DNA from: CAYQDB01 sp964416195
GTDB taxonomy: Bacteria; Zixibacteria; MSB-5A5; GN15; FEB-12
Direction of reading: 5' to 3'
Assembly: GCA_964416195.1 (NCBI GenBank)
Contig: CAYQDB010000004.1
Location: 124,001 to 188,000 of the forward strand
DNA: 64,000 nucleotides
In this document: piece by piece, positions 53,233 to 62,211 of the stretch
Position numbering within the stretch: position 1 is the first letter of the stretch
Layout of the letters: the number at the start of each line of letters is the position of its first letter
Made by a program: the position numbers and the translations under genes
The notes under the pieces: model-generated
Database searches by the model: none
The model's input: the letters and a program-made list of their open reading frames with translations, nothing else
What the model was told of the DNA's origin: nothing

Positions 53233-53739
53233 GTGGCAGAGCGGCCGATCGTCATATATGGCGACCCGATTCTGCGGGAAGTGTCTCAACCGGTCAACAC
53301 TGTTGACCAGGAGATCAAAGATTTGGTGTCCGAAATGGCGGGCACCCTTAAAGAAGCACGAGGCCTTGGCCTTTCAGCGGTCCAGATTGGTGTTTTGAAG
53401 CGCGTGTTTATCGTCGATCTGTCAGTCGTTGACATTAAAGAAACCCTCAGAGTGTTTATCAATCCCGAAATTGTCGAAACCAGTGGGGAGGTAGAGCTTG
53501 AGGAAGGCTGTCTGTCCTTCCCGGGATTGTATCAGAAAATCGTCCGTCCCGCCGAAGTCAGGGCGAGAGCGACGGACCTTGACGGCAACCAATTCGAGAT
53601 AAAAGCAGGAGGCTTGGTTGCCAGAGCGATTTTGCATGAATATGACCATCTTGAGGGTGTACTGTTTATCGATCATTTATCATCGCTCACAAGAACGCTG
53701 ATAAAGGGCCGTCTGAAAAAGCTTGCAAAAGTTTCATAG
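53233..53739 (+). CDS. def: Peptide deformylase
   Basis: A 168-residue peptide deformylase that removes the formyl group from new protein N-termini. The three metal-site motifs are complete: GLGLSAVQ (44-51), EGCLS with Cys93 (91-95) and HEYDH (135-139), giving the Cys and two His ligands. GTG 53233 has a GAGGAG site just upstream. With fmt directly after it, the pair forms the usual formylation and deformylation set. Confidence 0.97.
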   Translation: MAERPIVIYGDPILREVSQPVNTVDQEIKDLVSEMAGTLKEARGLGLSAVQIGVLKRVFIVDLSVVDIKETLRVFINPEIVETSGEVELEEGCLSFPGLYQKIVRPAEVRARATDLDGNQFEIKAGGLVARAILHEYDHLEGVLFIDHLSSLTRTLIKGRLKKLAKVS

Positions 53740-53820
53740 CGCCTTGAGGCGCTGCCGCTTTCCGCATACGCTCGCTTCGGTGCCGTTTTTGTGGCACTCT
53801 GTTCACGGTGTGTTTTGTAA

Positions 53821-54792
53821 GTGAAGATTATCTATATGGGTACGCCGGAGTTTGCCCGCAAGCCGCTGGCGTATCTTCAAGAGAGCAAACACGAGGTCGT
53901 AGCTGTCGTAACCGGGCCGGACAAACGATCCGATCGGGGGGCAAAGTCGCTGTCGACTCCGGTTCGGGAGGAAGCTGAAAGGCTGGGACTTGTAGCCTAC
54001 ACTCCGATCTCATTGAAAGACAAAGGGCTATACCAATCCCTGAAAGCCTGTGGGGGTGATATTATCGTTGTAGTGGCTTTCAAGATACTACCGGAGAAGC
54101 TCTTTACTCTTCTTCGGTATGGTTCAGTCAATGTCCATGCTTCGCTGCTGCCGAAATACCGGGGAGCGGCGCCGATCAACTGGGCTTTGATCAACGGAGA
54201 GAAGGAAACCGGTCTGACAAGCTTTTTCCTCAAAAAGAAAGTCGATACCGGCGACATAATTCTGCAGGAAAAGGTCGCTATAACTGATGACGATACCTTT
54301 GATTCCCTCTCAGCCCGGCTTTCTGATCTGGTCGGTCCCTTCCTGTTGCGAACTCTGGAGTTGATTGAGAACCCGAAGGCAGACCCTCAGCCCCAAAAAG
54401 GCGAGCTGGCCTCTCCGGCACCAAAAATCGAGCCGTTTGACGCCATGATTGACTTCGGCTTTCCCGCCGATAGAGTCCGCAACTTTGTGCGGGGGCTATC
54501 CTCACAACCAGGCGCTTACACGTTTTTCAGGGGGAAAAGAGTCAAAATACTCTCCTGCCGGGTGCACGAGAGCCACGATCCCAACTTAAGCATCGAGATG
54601 CCGCCGGGGATGATCCTGCCGGGCAAAAAGAAGCTGCTTGTCAGATGTGCCAACTCGGTTATTGAAGTTGGCACTCTGCTGCCGGAGGGGAAGAAGGCGA
54701 TGAACGGTGTATCGTTTTTGAACGGAGTCAGACCGCAGCCGGGGGAGTGTTTTGGAGGAGTACCCGAAGGGGATAAAAACTACCAAGGATAA
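53821..54792 (+). CDS. fmt: Methionyl-tRNA formyltransferase
   Basis: A 323-residue formyltransferase that formylates initiator Met-tRNA using 10-formyl-tetrahydrofolate. The N-terminal Rossmann-like catalytic domain has the key VNVHASLLPKYRGAAPI box (Asn and His of the active site) and the KVDTGDIIL aspartate; the C-terminal OB-like domain (from about 205) has FPADRVRNFVRGLSSQPGAYTF. It starts at GTG 53821, 81 bp after def and 9 bp before the RNase gene, so the three genes form a likely transcript. Confidence 0.97.
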   Translation: MKIIYMGTPEFARKPLAYLQESKHEVVAVVTGPDKRSDRGAKSLSTPVREEAERLGLVAYTPISLKDKGLYQSLKACGGDIIVVVAFKILPEKLFTLLRYGSVNVHASLLPKYRGAAPINWALINGEKETGLTSFFLKKKVDTGDIILQEKVAITDDDTFDSLSARLSDLVGPFLLRTLELIENPKADPQPQKGELASPAPKIEPFDAMIDFGFPADRVRNFVRGLSSQPGAYTFFRGKRVKILSCRVHESHDPNLSIEMPPGMILPGKKKLLVRCANSVIEVGTLLPEGKKAMNGVSFLNGVRPQPGECFGGVPEGDKNYQG

Positions 54793-54801
54793 GAACTACC
54801 A

Positions 54802-56340
54802 ATGAAAAAAGAGATTATTGTCAATTCGACCGAGTACGAAACGCGAGTAGCCATTCTGGAGGATAACCGGCTGGTGGAACTGCAGGTGGAACGCCTTGAT
54901 ACCGACCGCATGGTCGGCGATATCTACAAGGCCGTTATCAGGACGGTGTTGCCGGGTATGCAAGCAGCGTTTGTTGACATTGGAATACCAAAGGCAGCTT
55001 ATTTGCATTCCTCAGATATCGGCAAGGACTATGGGCGAAACTATGACTCGGAGGATTTCGAAGAGGAAGAAGCACCGGTTGATATCGTCCGCAAGAAGCG
55101 CCGAGCCGGTATTGAGACGGTATTGAAGAGGGGGCAGGAGATACTGGTACAAGTTATCAAGGAACCGATATCGACAAAAGGTCCGCGAGTATCATCGGAG
55201 ATATCAATTCCCGGCCGTTTAGTAGTGTTGGTCCCCGATGATGACCATATCAGGATGTCCAAGAGAATCGCCAACTGGAATGAAAAGAAACGCCTGAAAA
55301 AAATACTTGCACCCCTGCGACCTGAAGGATTTGGGCTCATTGCACGCACCGAGGCAGAGGGAGAAGGGGAACCTGCCTTTCGAGCTGATATCAAGCGGGT
55401 ATTGAAGCTGTGGGCCAAGCTCAAAAGGAAGGCCGACAATACTCCTGCGCCCTGCCTGATCCACAAGGAAGCCGAAATGCTGGTGGGGATGATTCGCGAC
55501 GTTTTCACTGATGATGTACAGCGGCTGACCGTTGACAACAGAACGGATTACAAAAAGCTGATCAGCTTCGCCCGGCAGGTTTTTCCCCATCTGAAAGATC
55601 GTATTGAACTGTACAAGGGCGATTTGCCGCTGTTTGACCAACGAAACCTGGAACCGGAAATCGAGCGGATGCTTGACCGCAAGGTCTGGATCAAGAAAGG
55701 CGCTTACCTGGTTATTGACCAGACCGAGGCGATGGTGACTATTGATGTCAACACTGGCCGTTATGTCGGCAGCGGTGATCAGGAAACGACCATCTTCGAA
55801 ACCAACATTCAGGCGGCCAGGGAAACGGCCCGCCAGATACGGCTGCGCGATATTGGCGGTCTGATTATCTGCGATTTTATCGATATGTACAGCCGGGAGA
55901 ATCGGCGCAAACTGTTTGAAGAATACAAAGCCTGCTTCAAAAACGACCGGGCCAAACGGGCCATTAATCCGGTCACTGATTTCGGCATAATCGAGATGAC
56001 GCGCGAACGCGTGCGCCCCTCACACATGCATATTCTGTCCGAGCCCTGTCCCTACTGTTTTGGCCTGGGGCGGATTTTGTCGAAACAGACTATGAGCACC
56101 AAGATTGAGCGGTGGTTCATGCGAGCCAGGGCTGACAGAAGATTCAGCCAGTTCAACCTGGTGGTCAGTCCCCTGCTGGCTGAAGCGATGTCCGACAATG
56201 GGGTCAACCGAGTGGAACGGATGATGAAAATACACAAATTCAGGATAAATCTTATTCGCGATACGACCGTTCACATCCAGGAATATAAAGTCTATGACGC
56301 CGAGACCAACAAGGAGATAACCGACCGCTACCGCGTTTGA
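54802..56340 (+). CDS. rng: Ribonuclease E/G family endoribonuclease
   Basis: A 512-residue RNase E/G, an endonuclease for rRNA maturation and mRNA turnover. An S1 domain is at about 38-125 (VGDIYKAVIRTVLPGMQAAFVDIG). The DNase I-like catalytic region contains MVTIDVNTGRYVG and DIGGLIICDFIDM with the two metal-binding Asp residues. The Zn-link is CPYCFG (RNase E/G CPxCxG). There is no long C-terminal scaffold, so it is RNase G-like in size; the short acidic insert EDFEEEEAPVD is at about 76-90. It follows fmt by 9 bp. Confidence 0.95.
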   Translation: MKKEIIVNSTEYETRVAILEDNRLVELQVERLDTDRMVGDIYKAVIRTVLPGMQAAFVDIGIPKAAYLHSSDIGKDYGRNYDSEDFEEEEAPVDIVRKKRRAGIETVLKRGQEILVQVIKEPISTKGPRVSSEISIPGRLVVLVPDDDHIRMSKRIANWNEKKRLKKILAPLRPEGFGLIARTEAEGEGEPAFRADIKRVLKLWAKLKRKADNTPAPCLIHKEAEMLVGMIRDVFTDDVQRLTVDNRTDYKKLISFARQVFPHLKDRIELYKGDLPLFDQRNLEPEIERMLDRKVWIKKGAYLVIDQTEAMVTIDVNTGRYVGSGDQETTIFETNIQAARETARQIRLRDIGGLIICDFIDMYSRENRRKLFEEYKACFKNDRAKRAINPVTDFGIIEMTRERVRPSHMHILSEPCPYCFGLGRILSKQTMSTKIERWFMRARADRRFSQFNLVVSPLLAEAMSDNGVNRVERMMKIHKFRINLIRDTTVHIQEYKVYDAETNKEITDRYRV

Positions 56341-56436
56341 TGCGGCTCTTTTTTAGCCTGATACCAATTGGGATCAATGATTAGATTATTGGTTCCGTAT
56401 GTGTCATATCGTTTTGTAATTGTGATATAACAGATT

Positions 56437-56497
56437 GTAGGGCGGAAGTCGGGGACTCCTGCCTATTCTTGGCAGGTCTCTCCGAGACATTCCCTAC
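56437..56497. repeat. Dispersed palindromic repeat, family A copy 3
   Basis: GTAGGGCGGAAGTCGGGGAC...CTTGGCAGGTCTC...GACATTCCCTAC, a shorter and diverged copy of the family at 5018, 39078 and 10716. It lies in the 285-bp gap between the RNase and CYTH genes. Confidence 0.65.
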
Positions 56498-56625
56498 GGT
56501 TTGCTGCTGTTGAGCGGAGTCGAAGGGTGGCGGCACCCACGCTGGTGCGGCGTGTTGCTTCTGTTGAAAACCGGTTAAAAAACTGTTGCGCATCCTTGAA
56601 TGATTCTCTTTATTTTACTATTGAG

Positions 56626-57264
56626 ATGGGAGACACACGCAACTTAAGTCAAGAGATTGAAATCAAGCTGTGCCTTGAGTCATTTACTGACTATTTGAAG
56701 CTACTCGGGTTCTTGGGACAGGTGGAATCCGAGGAGCACCATGTCAATGGTTTTTTTGATACCGAGGACAGGAAGCTGGCCGCCGATGGCTGGGCGCTGC
56801 GGGTGCGAGTAGAAAGCGGCCACGGGCTGTTGACACTGAAAAGTGAAACTTCAAAGCCTGGTGTGGCTGTTACCCGGGATCAAATTGAGGTGGAAATTCC
56901 GCTGGGGGAAGCGGTCGACATTCTCAGCCTCCGAAAGGATGTCATGGCCCTCTCCAATGCTTCTGTTGACTTTGTCAAGCGGACATGGGGCAAAATCAAC
57001 GTCACCAAGTTAGCTCATTTCGAGAATACCCGGCAGAAAAAGCCGTTCAGAATCGGTGATTACAATTACGTGCTGGAACTTGACAAGACCGAGTTTGCCG
57101 ACGGCTCGGTCGACTATGAACTGGAGCTGGAACTGTCCGATGAAAGCCGTATTGAAATCGTCGAGGACGGACTTCGCAAGCTCTTTGCCTCTCTTGGTAT
57201 CCCCTTTTGTCTTCAGACCGAGAGCAAGTTCGCTCGGGCGTTGAAGAAGACCGGGGTGATCTAA
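56626..57264 (+). CDS. CYTH-domain protein (class IV adenylate cyclase / triphosphatase type)
   Basis: A 212-residue CYTH-fold protein. The defining EIEIK motif is at residues 10-14. Charged residues that line the triphosphate tunnel follow (LRVRVESGHGLLTLKSE, DQIEVEIPLGEA, FEN-TRQKK, YVLELDKTEFADGSVDYELELEL). Members hydrolyse inorganic triphosphate or thiamine triphosphate or make cAMP; the family alone cannot separate these. The frame is open upstream to 56527, but that DNA runs into the repeat region, so ATG 56626 is the likely start. Confidence 0.85.
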   Translation: MGDTRNLSQEIEIKLCLESFTDYLKLLGFLGQVESEEHHVNGFFDTEDRKLAADGWALRVRVESGHGLLTLKSETSKPGVAVTRDQIEVEIPLGEAVDILSLRKDVMALSNASVDFVKRTWGKINVTKLAHFENTRQKKPFRIGDYNYVLELDKTEFADGSVDYELELELSDESRIEIVEDGLRKLFASLGIPFCLQTESKFARALKKTGVI

Positions 57265-57283
57265 CGCTGTAGTTAGGACGAAT

Positions 57284-57343
57284 TTATTTCAACAAAATGA
57301 TCTTCTTGGTTCCAGGTGTATCAAGCAACTCCGGCTGATGCCC
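57284..57343 (-). pseudogene. Possible remnant of a sorting-tail gene end
   Basis: On the minus strand the reading ends ...LLDTPGTKKIILLK followed by a stop, like the last residues of FlgD-type sorting tails (the intact ones here end KKMTLLK and RKMILLK). No larger frame continues upstream and there is no start. It may be the last piece of a deleted secreted-protein gene, or a chance match. Confidence 0.3.
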
Positions 57344-57561
57344 CCTCCCTACAACTGGACCACGATCGGTCTTCTCTTCCGTTAAGCCTGAGAACTGATT
57401 TTTAGGAGAGCCTCAAATCACCCGCCGGTGCCATGGAACATGTAGAAAGCTATATGGTACATACTTCCTGAGTCTGCAACCGAGGGTTTTCTGCTTGTTT
57501 TGAGGACTAAATGCCATATCATTATCGGCAATTACCTGATAACCCGAGGGATACTCTGGAA

Positions 57562-58680
57562 ATGGTCCGACCGAAGATCGTTATTGCCTTGCTGGCACTA
57601 ATGCTGTCTACTTGTGTCAGCGCTAAATCAACCGCCAGGCCAAGCCACTTTGGCTTGGCGCTCACCTACCCCGATGACGTCCCGCAGTTCTTTGCAGAGT
57701 CAAACGTGCCTTACTACAGGTTGGAGCGATTGGTAACTATCATTCTTGACATAGATGAGAACGGTAACAACACCGGTGTCATGTCCGAAAGCTCATCTGA
57801 TAGCGCTTTTGTCACCTACACGCAAGCTTGGTTTGAGACAATCAAGTTCGAGCCGGCGATGTTCGGGGGAAAGAAGGTCTCGTCGCGTTTACCGGTTATC
57901 TTGCAGTTCAGACCACGGGTGAGGTTCCCGGATATATTCTTCCCTGTTGACTCCACCGGCGCCGTAATCGATGCTGACTTGTATTTCAAGGCCTTCGGCT
58001 TGAATGACATCCGTCTTCCGCGGATTGAGGAGTTCCCCCGTTACTTCTGTGACTTGAAATGGTCGGATACATCTTTGATCTTCAAATATGCACTAACGAA
58101 ATTAGCTCTCGATGAGTCGGGCAGAGTAACGGATATCCAGGAGGTTTCTTCTACCTTTCCTGCCTTCACCAGTCAAATCATGTCGGCGATATTGTGGGCC
58201 GATTTTTCTCCGGCTGTAGTACTGGGGACCCCGGTTCCGGCGGAGTGTTTTGTGTTGATATCCTTCTTCCCGCAGATCAGTTATCCTGCCCCGGTGTGGC
58301 GCCGATCAGATATTGACTCTCTTCCCCCTCTGGAGAGGTTCCGCGTCCGGCTGCTCCCCGATACGGTGGGCTTGTTGTCTAAGCCGTTGCCGTCCAAAGT
58401 GCCGGGTGATGAGTTCGCACTGGCCGGAAAGCACACGGCGCTGCGCGATACTGTCAGTGCGGTGGTGCGGATTGACACAACCGGCCACGCTTCGCTGGGT
58501 CGCACGAGCAAGGCCCGGAAGGGAACAGGAAAGGCTGTTCACCAAGTTGCCGCGCAGTTAAGGTTTTTTCCGGCCCTGGACTACCAGGGTCATCCCCACA
58601 GTTTTTCGGGCTTGGTGAGTTTCATCTTCCAGGCTAGTTCAAAGATACGAATAGTTTATCATTGGCTTCCGGACGACTAA
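57562..58680 (+). CDS. Exported protein with three TonB-C-like domains
   Basis: A 372-residue protein. The signal peptide is VRPKIVIALLALMLSTCVSA. Three domains of about 90 residues follow, each with the TonB C-terminal pattern of a VxIxLDIDExG strand then an xxWFxTIKFEPAMF or xAILWADFSPAV helix: residues about 40-125, 150-245 and 270-365. They resemble the domain that touches TonB boxes of outer-membrane receptors, but there is no proline-rich arm, and the single N-terminal hydrophobic segment is followed by SA, so it may be cleaved. Start at ATG 57562; an ATG at 57511 would add 17 residues. It is 550 bp before the TPR gene that leads to exbB/exbD. Confidence 0.7.
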   Translation: MVRPKIVIALLALMLSTCVSAKSTARPSHFGLALTYPDDVPQFFAESNVPYYRLERLVTIILDIDENGNNTGVMSESSSDSAFVTYTQAWFETIKFEPAMFGGKKVSSRLPVILQFRPRVRFPDIFFPVDSTGAVIDADLYFKAFGLNDIRLPRIEEFPRYFCDLKWSDTSLIFKYALTKLALDESGRVTDIQEVSSTFPAFTSQIMSAILWADFSPAVVLGTPVPAECFVLISFFPQISYPAPVWRRSDIDSLPPLERFRVRLLPDTVGLLSKPLPSKVPGDEFALAGKHTALRDTVSAVVRIDTTGHASLGRTSKARKGTGKAVHQVAAQLRFFPALDYQGHPHSFSGLVSFIFQASSKIRIVYHWLPDD

Positions 58681-58745
58681 TTTGCCGTTCGGCGGTAACT
58701 TCTGCTGCCACAACAAGATACCCTATTGAGCCAGCTTGGAGGGAA

Positions 58746-58765
58746 GCGCTGCGAGCGCATTTTTT
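58746..58765 (+). terminator. Rho-independent terminator after the TonB-C-like gene
   Basis: A 5-bp stem GCGCT / AGCGC with a 3-nt loop, followed by A and six T residues. It lies 66 bp after the stop codon at 58680. Confidence 0.65.
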
Positions 58766-58976
58766 GCGTTTGGGTTGGCCCGTCTCGACAATCGGTGCCT
58801 ATCTGCCCCGCTATCTCGTTGATATTCAATCAAGAACGTGTGACGTGTGATCTCACCTGAGATTTCGGGCACGCTTTTTGTGCCAATTGGCATGGAGTTA
58901 CGAGGCGCAGGAAGTGAGAGTTCGCATTGGAAGATTTGCGTCACAAATGAAGTATAATGATTGAAGGGTGACAACG

Positions 58977-59180
58977 ATGGAAAGTGCAATTCGTGCTTTG
59001 AATGTACTATCGGGAGTTATCATGTTGGCCGCCGGAACTTATATCCAGCTCACTTTGTCGGGACTGCTGTCGGCGCCGGTGCAGGGATTGATATGTGTGA
59101 CCATACTCCTGTACTTTTTTGTCCAGGTTGATCTGTGTTTAAGGAGGAATGGCGAGGATCCCGATCAGGCTTGTAGTTAG
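58977..59180 (+). CDS. Small two-helix membrane protein
   Basis: A 67-residue protein with two membrane segments (about 12-30 and 36-57) and a short polar tail (CLRRNGEDPDQACS). It is reminiscent of small DUF2892-like inner-membrane proteins, but the match is not strong enough to name it. ATG 58977 has AAGGG 7 bp upstream; a GTG at 58968 is possible but overlaps that site. It precedes the TPR gene by 46 bp, so it may be co-transcribed. Confidence 0.6.
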   Translation: MESAIRALNVLSGVIMLAAGTYIQLTLSGLLSAPVQGLICVTILLYFFVQVDLCLRRNGEDPDQACS

Positions 59181-59226
59181 GTAAGAGTGGAATTATTCAC
59201 TTGACTTTGGCTGAAAAGGATATAAT

Positions 59227-61167
59227 ATGTTTGCCTTGTTTGGCATAGCAACCAAGGGTTTTGGTTTGAAAAGAAGACACAGAGATCAGCTATTGGCATT
59301 GGGTCTTGCAGGTTTGCTTCTGGTTTTCTCCCCCGGCACCTCTCTTGTTGCAGAGGTCAAGCCTGCTATTGTCGATGCCCTTAAGGCCGGTGACACTGCG
59401 CAGGCAATCGAGTTGCTGCAGCAAGAGATCCGGGTGGACAAAGCTTACCACCTGAACTACTACACTCTCGGCATGATTTACTTCAACCGCATGAAGTATA
59501 CCAATGCTAAAGAACAGTTTCAGCTTGCCCTGGACAAGAAGAGCAAACACTATGAATCACTTTATAAGCTTGGCCTGTGTTATCTGAAACTCGACCAAGT
59601 GGACAGCGCTCAGGCAGTTATGGAGAAGGAGCGCAAAAAGGCTAAGAAGGGTCTCAAGCACCTGTTTGAAAACGGCTATGGCCTGGTGATGCTCAAGAAG
59701 GGGGGTTATCAGGAGGCCGACCGCGCTTTCAGACAGGCTCTGGTGGATTACCCGGGCAATCCGGAGTATCTGATCAATCTTGGGGATGCCAACTTTTATC
59801 AGGGTGTCCCTTCGTTGGCAACCACCTATTACGCAAAAGCTCTCGAGCTTGATACCGGCTCGACCGAGGTATATTACCACTGGGCTGAAGCGTGCATTGA
59901 GATGAGGGACTACAACTGCGCCATCGAAAAGCTGCGTGTGGTGCTTTCCCGTGACAGCACCTATGCCAACGCATGGATGAGGGCCGGAGGAATCTATTTC
60001 AAGGCTGCTCTTTCGACCAAAACGCGTAACGAACGCAATGCCCGGTTCAAGGATGTAATTGGCTCTTACCAGCGCTACCTTGAACTTTCCCATGCCCATC
60101 CGGATTCATCAAACGTACGGGTCTTTTTTGAGCTGGCGATGTCATACCTGAACCTGTTCGGCTTTGAAGATGCCGTGAAGTACTTCGGTGATGTCCTATC
60201 GATTCCAGTGGTGGCGAGGGATATTTACTTCCATTACGGTAAAGCCCTTTGGGGAATCCAGGACTATGTAAAGAGCGGCGAGATGCTGCAGAAACATCTG
60301 GAGTGGGTCAAAGAGCACGGTGAGGAAAACCACTCCAAAGTGAGTGATGCAGAGCTGTATCAGTTGCTTGGTGACAGCTATTTCTACCACAAGCCAAAGG
60401 ACTACAATACCGCTGTTTCGTACTACATCAAGTCACTTGAGGCTGATCCCGATCAGAAACGGGTACTGGAGAACGTTGCTATCAGTTATCATACGATGAA
60501 AAGTTATCGGCAGGCGATTGAATACTATGATAGACGCATCGAATTGGGTATTGATTCTTCCAAGGCTTCCATATTCAAGAACGCCGGGTACTGCGCCCTC
60601 AATCTAGCCAACAAGGGCGGGAATGAGGATGATGAAGACATAGACGAGGGTGATGAGGCAACCAGCAATGCCAGTTCTGATAAAAACTACTATGAAGAGA
60701 CAGCCAAGTACCTGACTGACTACCTGAAGTACTACCCAGTCGATACCGGGGTGATTGCGATGGTAGCCAATACCTACCTGTATCAGCTTTCGGACTGTCA
60801 AAACGGGGTTAAGCACTATAAGGAGGTTTTGGCTCTTGATCCCGGCAACTGCGATGCCAAGAAGGCACTGGGATTTGCCTACTTTGGCGGAGTCTGCACG
60901 ACAAACTACACCAAGGCGGCGCAATATCTTCGCGATGCCTACTCCTGTCTCTCCACGAGCAAAGGCGGTTGTGCTGATGTCAACCTTCTTCTGTGGATTG
61001 GCCAGTGTTACCATCTGCGGGCGGCGGACAGGGCCAAGGCCAAGGAAAATGCGAGTGACGATTTCAGAAAGGCTTACGAATGGTACGAAAAGTGCCTTAA
61101 GTGCGATCCATCCAACGCTGCGTGCAAAAAGGGACGGGACGAGGTGTTCCTGGAATTCGGGGATTGA
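59227..61167 (+). CDS. Exported TPR-repeat protein of the ExbB/ExbD cluster
   Basis: A 646-residue protein with an N-terminal hydrophobic signal (LLALGLAGLLLVFSPGTSLVAE). The rest is about twelve to fourteen TPR units, for example YHLNYYTLGMIYFNRMKYTNAKEQFQLAL and the following KLGLCYLKLDQVDSAQ. An acidic low-complexity insert (NEDDEDIDEGDEA) lies at about 459-475, and the last third is cysteine-rich. It should be periplasmic. The RBS AAAGGA fixes the start. In related bacteria such TPR proteins sit with ExbB/ExbD, and the same order is seen here. A scaffold or peptidoglycan-linked role is inference. Confidence 0.8.
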   Translation: MFALFGIATKGFGLKRRHRDQLLALGLAGLLLVFSPGTSLVAEVKPAIVDALKAGDTAQAIELLQQEIRVDKAYHLNYYTLGMIYFNRMKYTNAKEQFQLALDKKSKHYESLYKLGLCYLKLDQVDSAQAVMEKERKKAKKGLKHLFENGYGLVMLKKGGYQEADRAFRQALVDYPGNPEYLINLGDANFYQGVPSLATTYYAKALELDTGSTEVYYHWAEACIEMRDYNCAIEKLRVVLSRDSTYANAWMRAGGIYFKAALSTKTRNERNARFKDVIGSYQRYLELSHAHPDSSNVRVFFELAMSYLNLFGFEDAVKYFGDVLSIPVVARDIYFHYGKALWGIQDYVKSGEMLQKHLEWVKEHGEENHSKVSDAELYQLLGDSYFYHKPKDYNTAVSYYIKSLEADPDQKRVLENVAISYHTMKSYRQAIEYYDRRIELGIDSSKASIFKNAGYCALNLANKGGNEDDEDIDEGDEATSNASSDKNYYEETAKYLTDYLKYYPVDTGVIAMVANTYLYQLSDCQNGVKHYKEVLALDPGNCDAKKALGFAYFGGVCTTNYTKAAQYLRDAYSCLSTSKGGCADVNLLLWIGQCYHLRAADRAKAKENASDDFRKAYEWYEKCLKCDPSNAACKKGRDEVFLEFGD

Positions 61168-61198
61168 ATAACATATATCTTATTATTGGGGATTGTGA

Positions 61199-62173
61199 AT
61201 GGCTGAGGACGAACACCAGAAGAGCTCGGGAAAAAGGATTTCAGATTCCGATCGATTCCGATATATAGGGTTTGAAGTATTCCCTGGAAAACCCAAGGAT
61301 CTCTTCAAATCTGAGGAGGAAAAATCCAAGTACGTCGACGCTGTTATTGCCAAACGCTCGAAGGGGGAGGTCATTCGAGAGGAATGTACCCTCTTAGAGG
61401 AAAGGGTTTCCATAAGTGACCGGCTGGTTCTGACCGTAGCCTGTCTGGCTATTCTTGTAGTGCTCTTTGTTCCATGGTACTCCTTATACAATGAGATTGT
61501 CGAAGAAACTGTGATCCCGGTAACAACTGGGATGCCGGCTGACAGCGTGGCGGTTGCCGTAGCAGAAGGTGATTCCGTGCTCATGTCAGCCGGGGAAAGA
61601 CCTGGCACGGCGGGAGTGGCTGCCACAGATGAGCCTGTCGAAGCTCTGGCTCCAACCGAGGAGCAGATTGAAGATAGCTCTGCTGTGGCTGAAGTGGGTG
61701 GCTCGTCTGAGGAGGTCATCCACGGTATGAAAGCCAGGAAAAAGATATACCGCCAATATTCACGACTGTCCGGGATCGGTGTTTTCCTGGCATTGGGCAG
61801 TGTTGGCTCCTACGTCTTTTCATCGGGGTTTATTCTCTTCCTGACGGGCATTATCCTCATGTTTTATACCCTGCTGTGCGTGGCGCTGCCGATTTACACA
61901 CTCTATGGCATTTACGGAACCAAGGGCAATCCGGATCAACGAGCGCTCAAGCTCAAGAAGATTGTCCGCTTTAGCTGGGTCCCGGTGATACTCTTTGTTC
62001 TTATGTTGGTTATCTCATTTATGGGCGCCGACTACGGTTTTGATCCAACCGCATTCTATGACAGCCTCGGCACCAGCTATGGCATAGGGGTGCTTTTAAA
62101 CAGCCTGTCCTGGGGGGGGATCGTGTCGTTGTGCGCTTTTGTCTTGGTAGCCGTAAAAGGAATAGAAATTTAG
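61199..62173 (+). CDS. Multispanning membrane protein of unknown function in the ExbB/ExbD cluster
   Basis: A 324-residue protein. Hydrophobic segments are at about 78-97, 190-205, 212-236, 260-280 and 295-320. Between the first and second lies a flexible, Ala/Glu-rich stretch (TGMPADSVAVAVAEGDSV to EVGGSSEEVI) outside the membrane. The N-terminal 70 residues are polar and charged. No family was recognised. It sits between the TPR gene (31 bp) and exbB (38 bp), so it probably belongs to the same energisation complex. Confidence 0.65.
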   Translation: MAEDEHQKSSGKRISDSDRFRYIGFEVFPGKPKDLFKSEEEKSKYVDAVIAKRSKGEVIREECTLLEERVSISDRLVLTVACLAILVVLFVPWYSLYNEIVEETVIPVTTGMPADSVAVAVAEGDSVLMSAGERPGTAGVAATDEPVEALAPTEEQIEDSSAVAEVGGSSEEVIHGMKARKKIYRQYSRLSGIGVFLALGSVGSYVFSSGFILFLTGIILMFYTLLCVALPIYTLYGIYGTKGNPDQRALKLKKIVRFSWVPVILFVLMLVISFMGADYGFDPTAFYDSLGTSYGIGVLLNSLSWGGIVSLCAFVLVAVKGIEI

Positions 62174-62211
62174 GTTGTAATAGGTACATAACTATGTGGA
62201 GGAATCTGTAA

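Noticed and set aside
52807..53289. A 160-residue minus-strand open frame
   Set aside because: It overlaps yajC, a well-supported gene on the other strand, and shows no domain or start signal.
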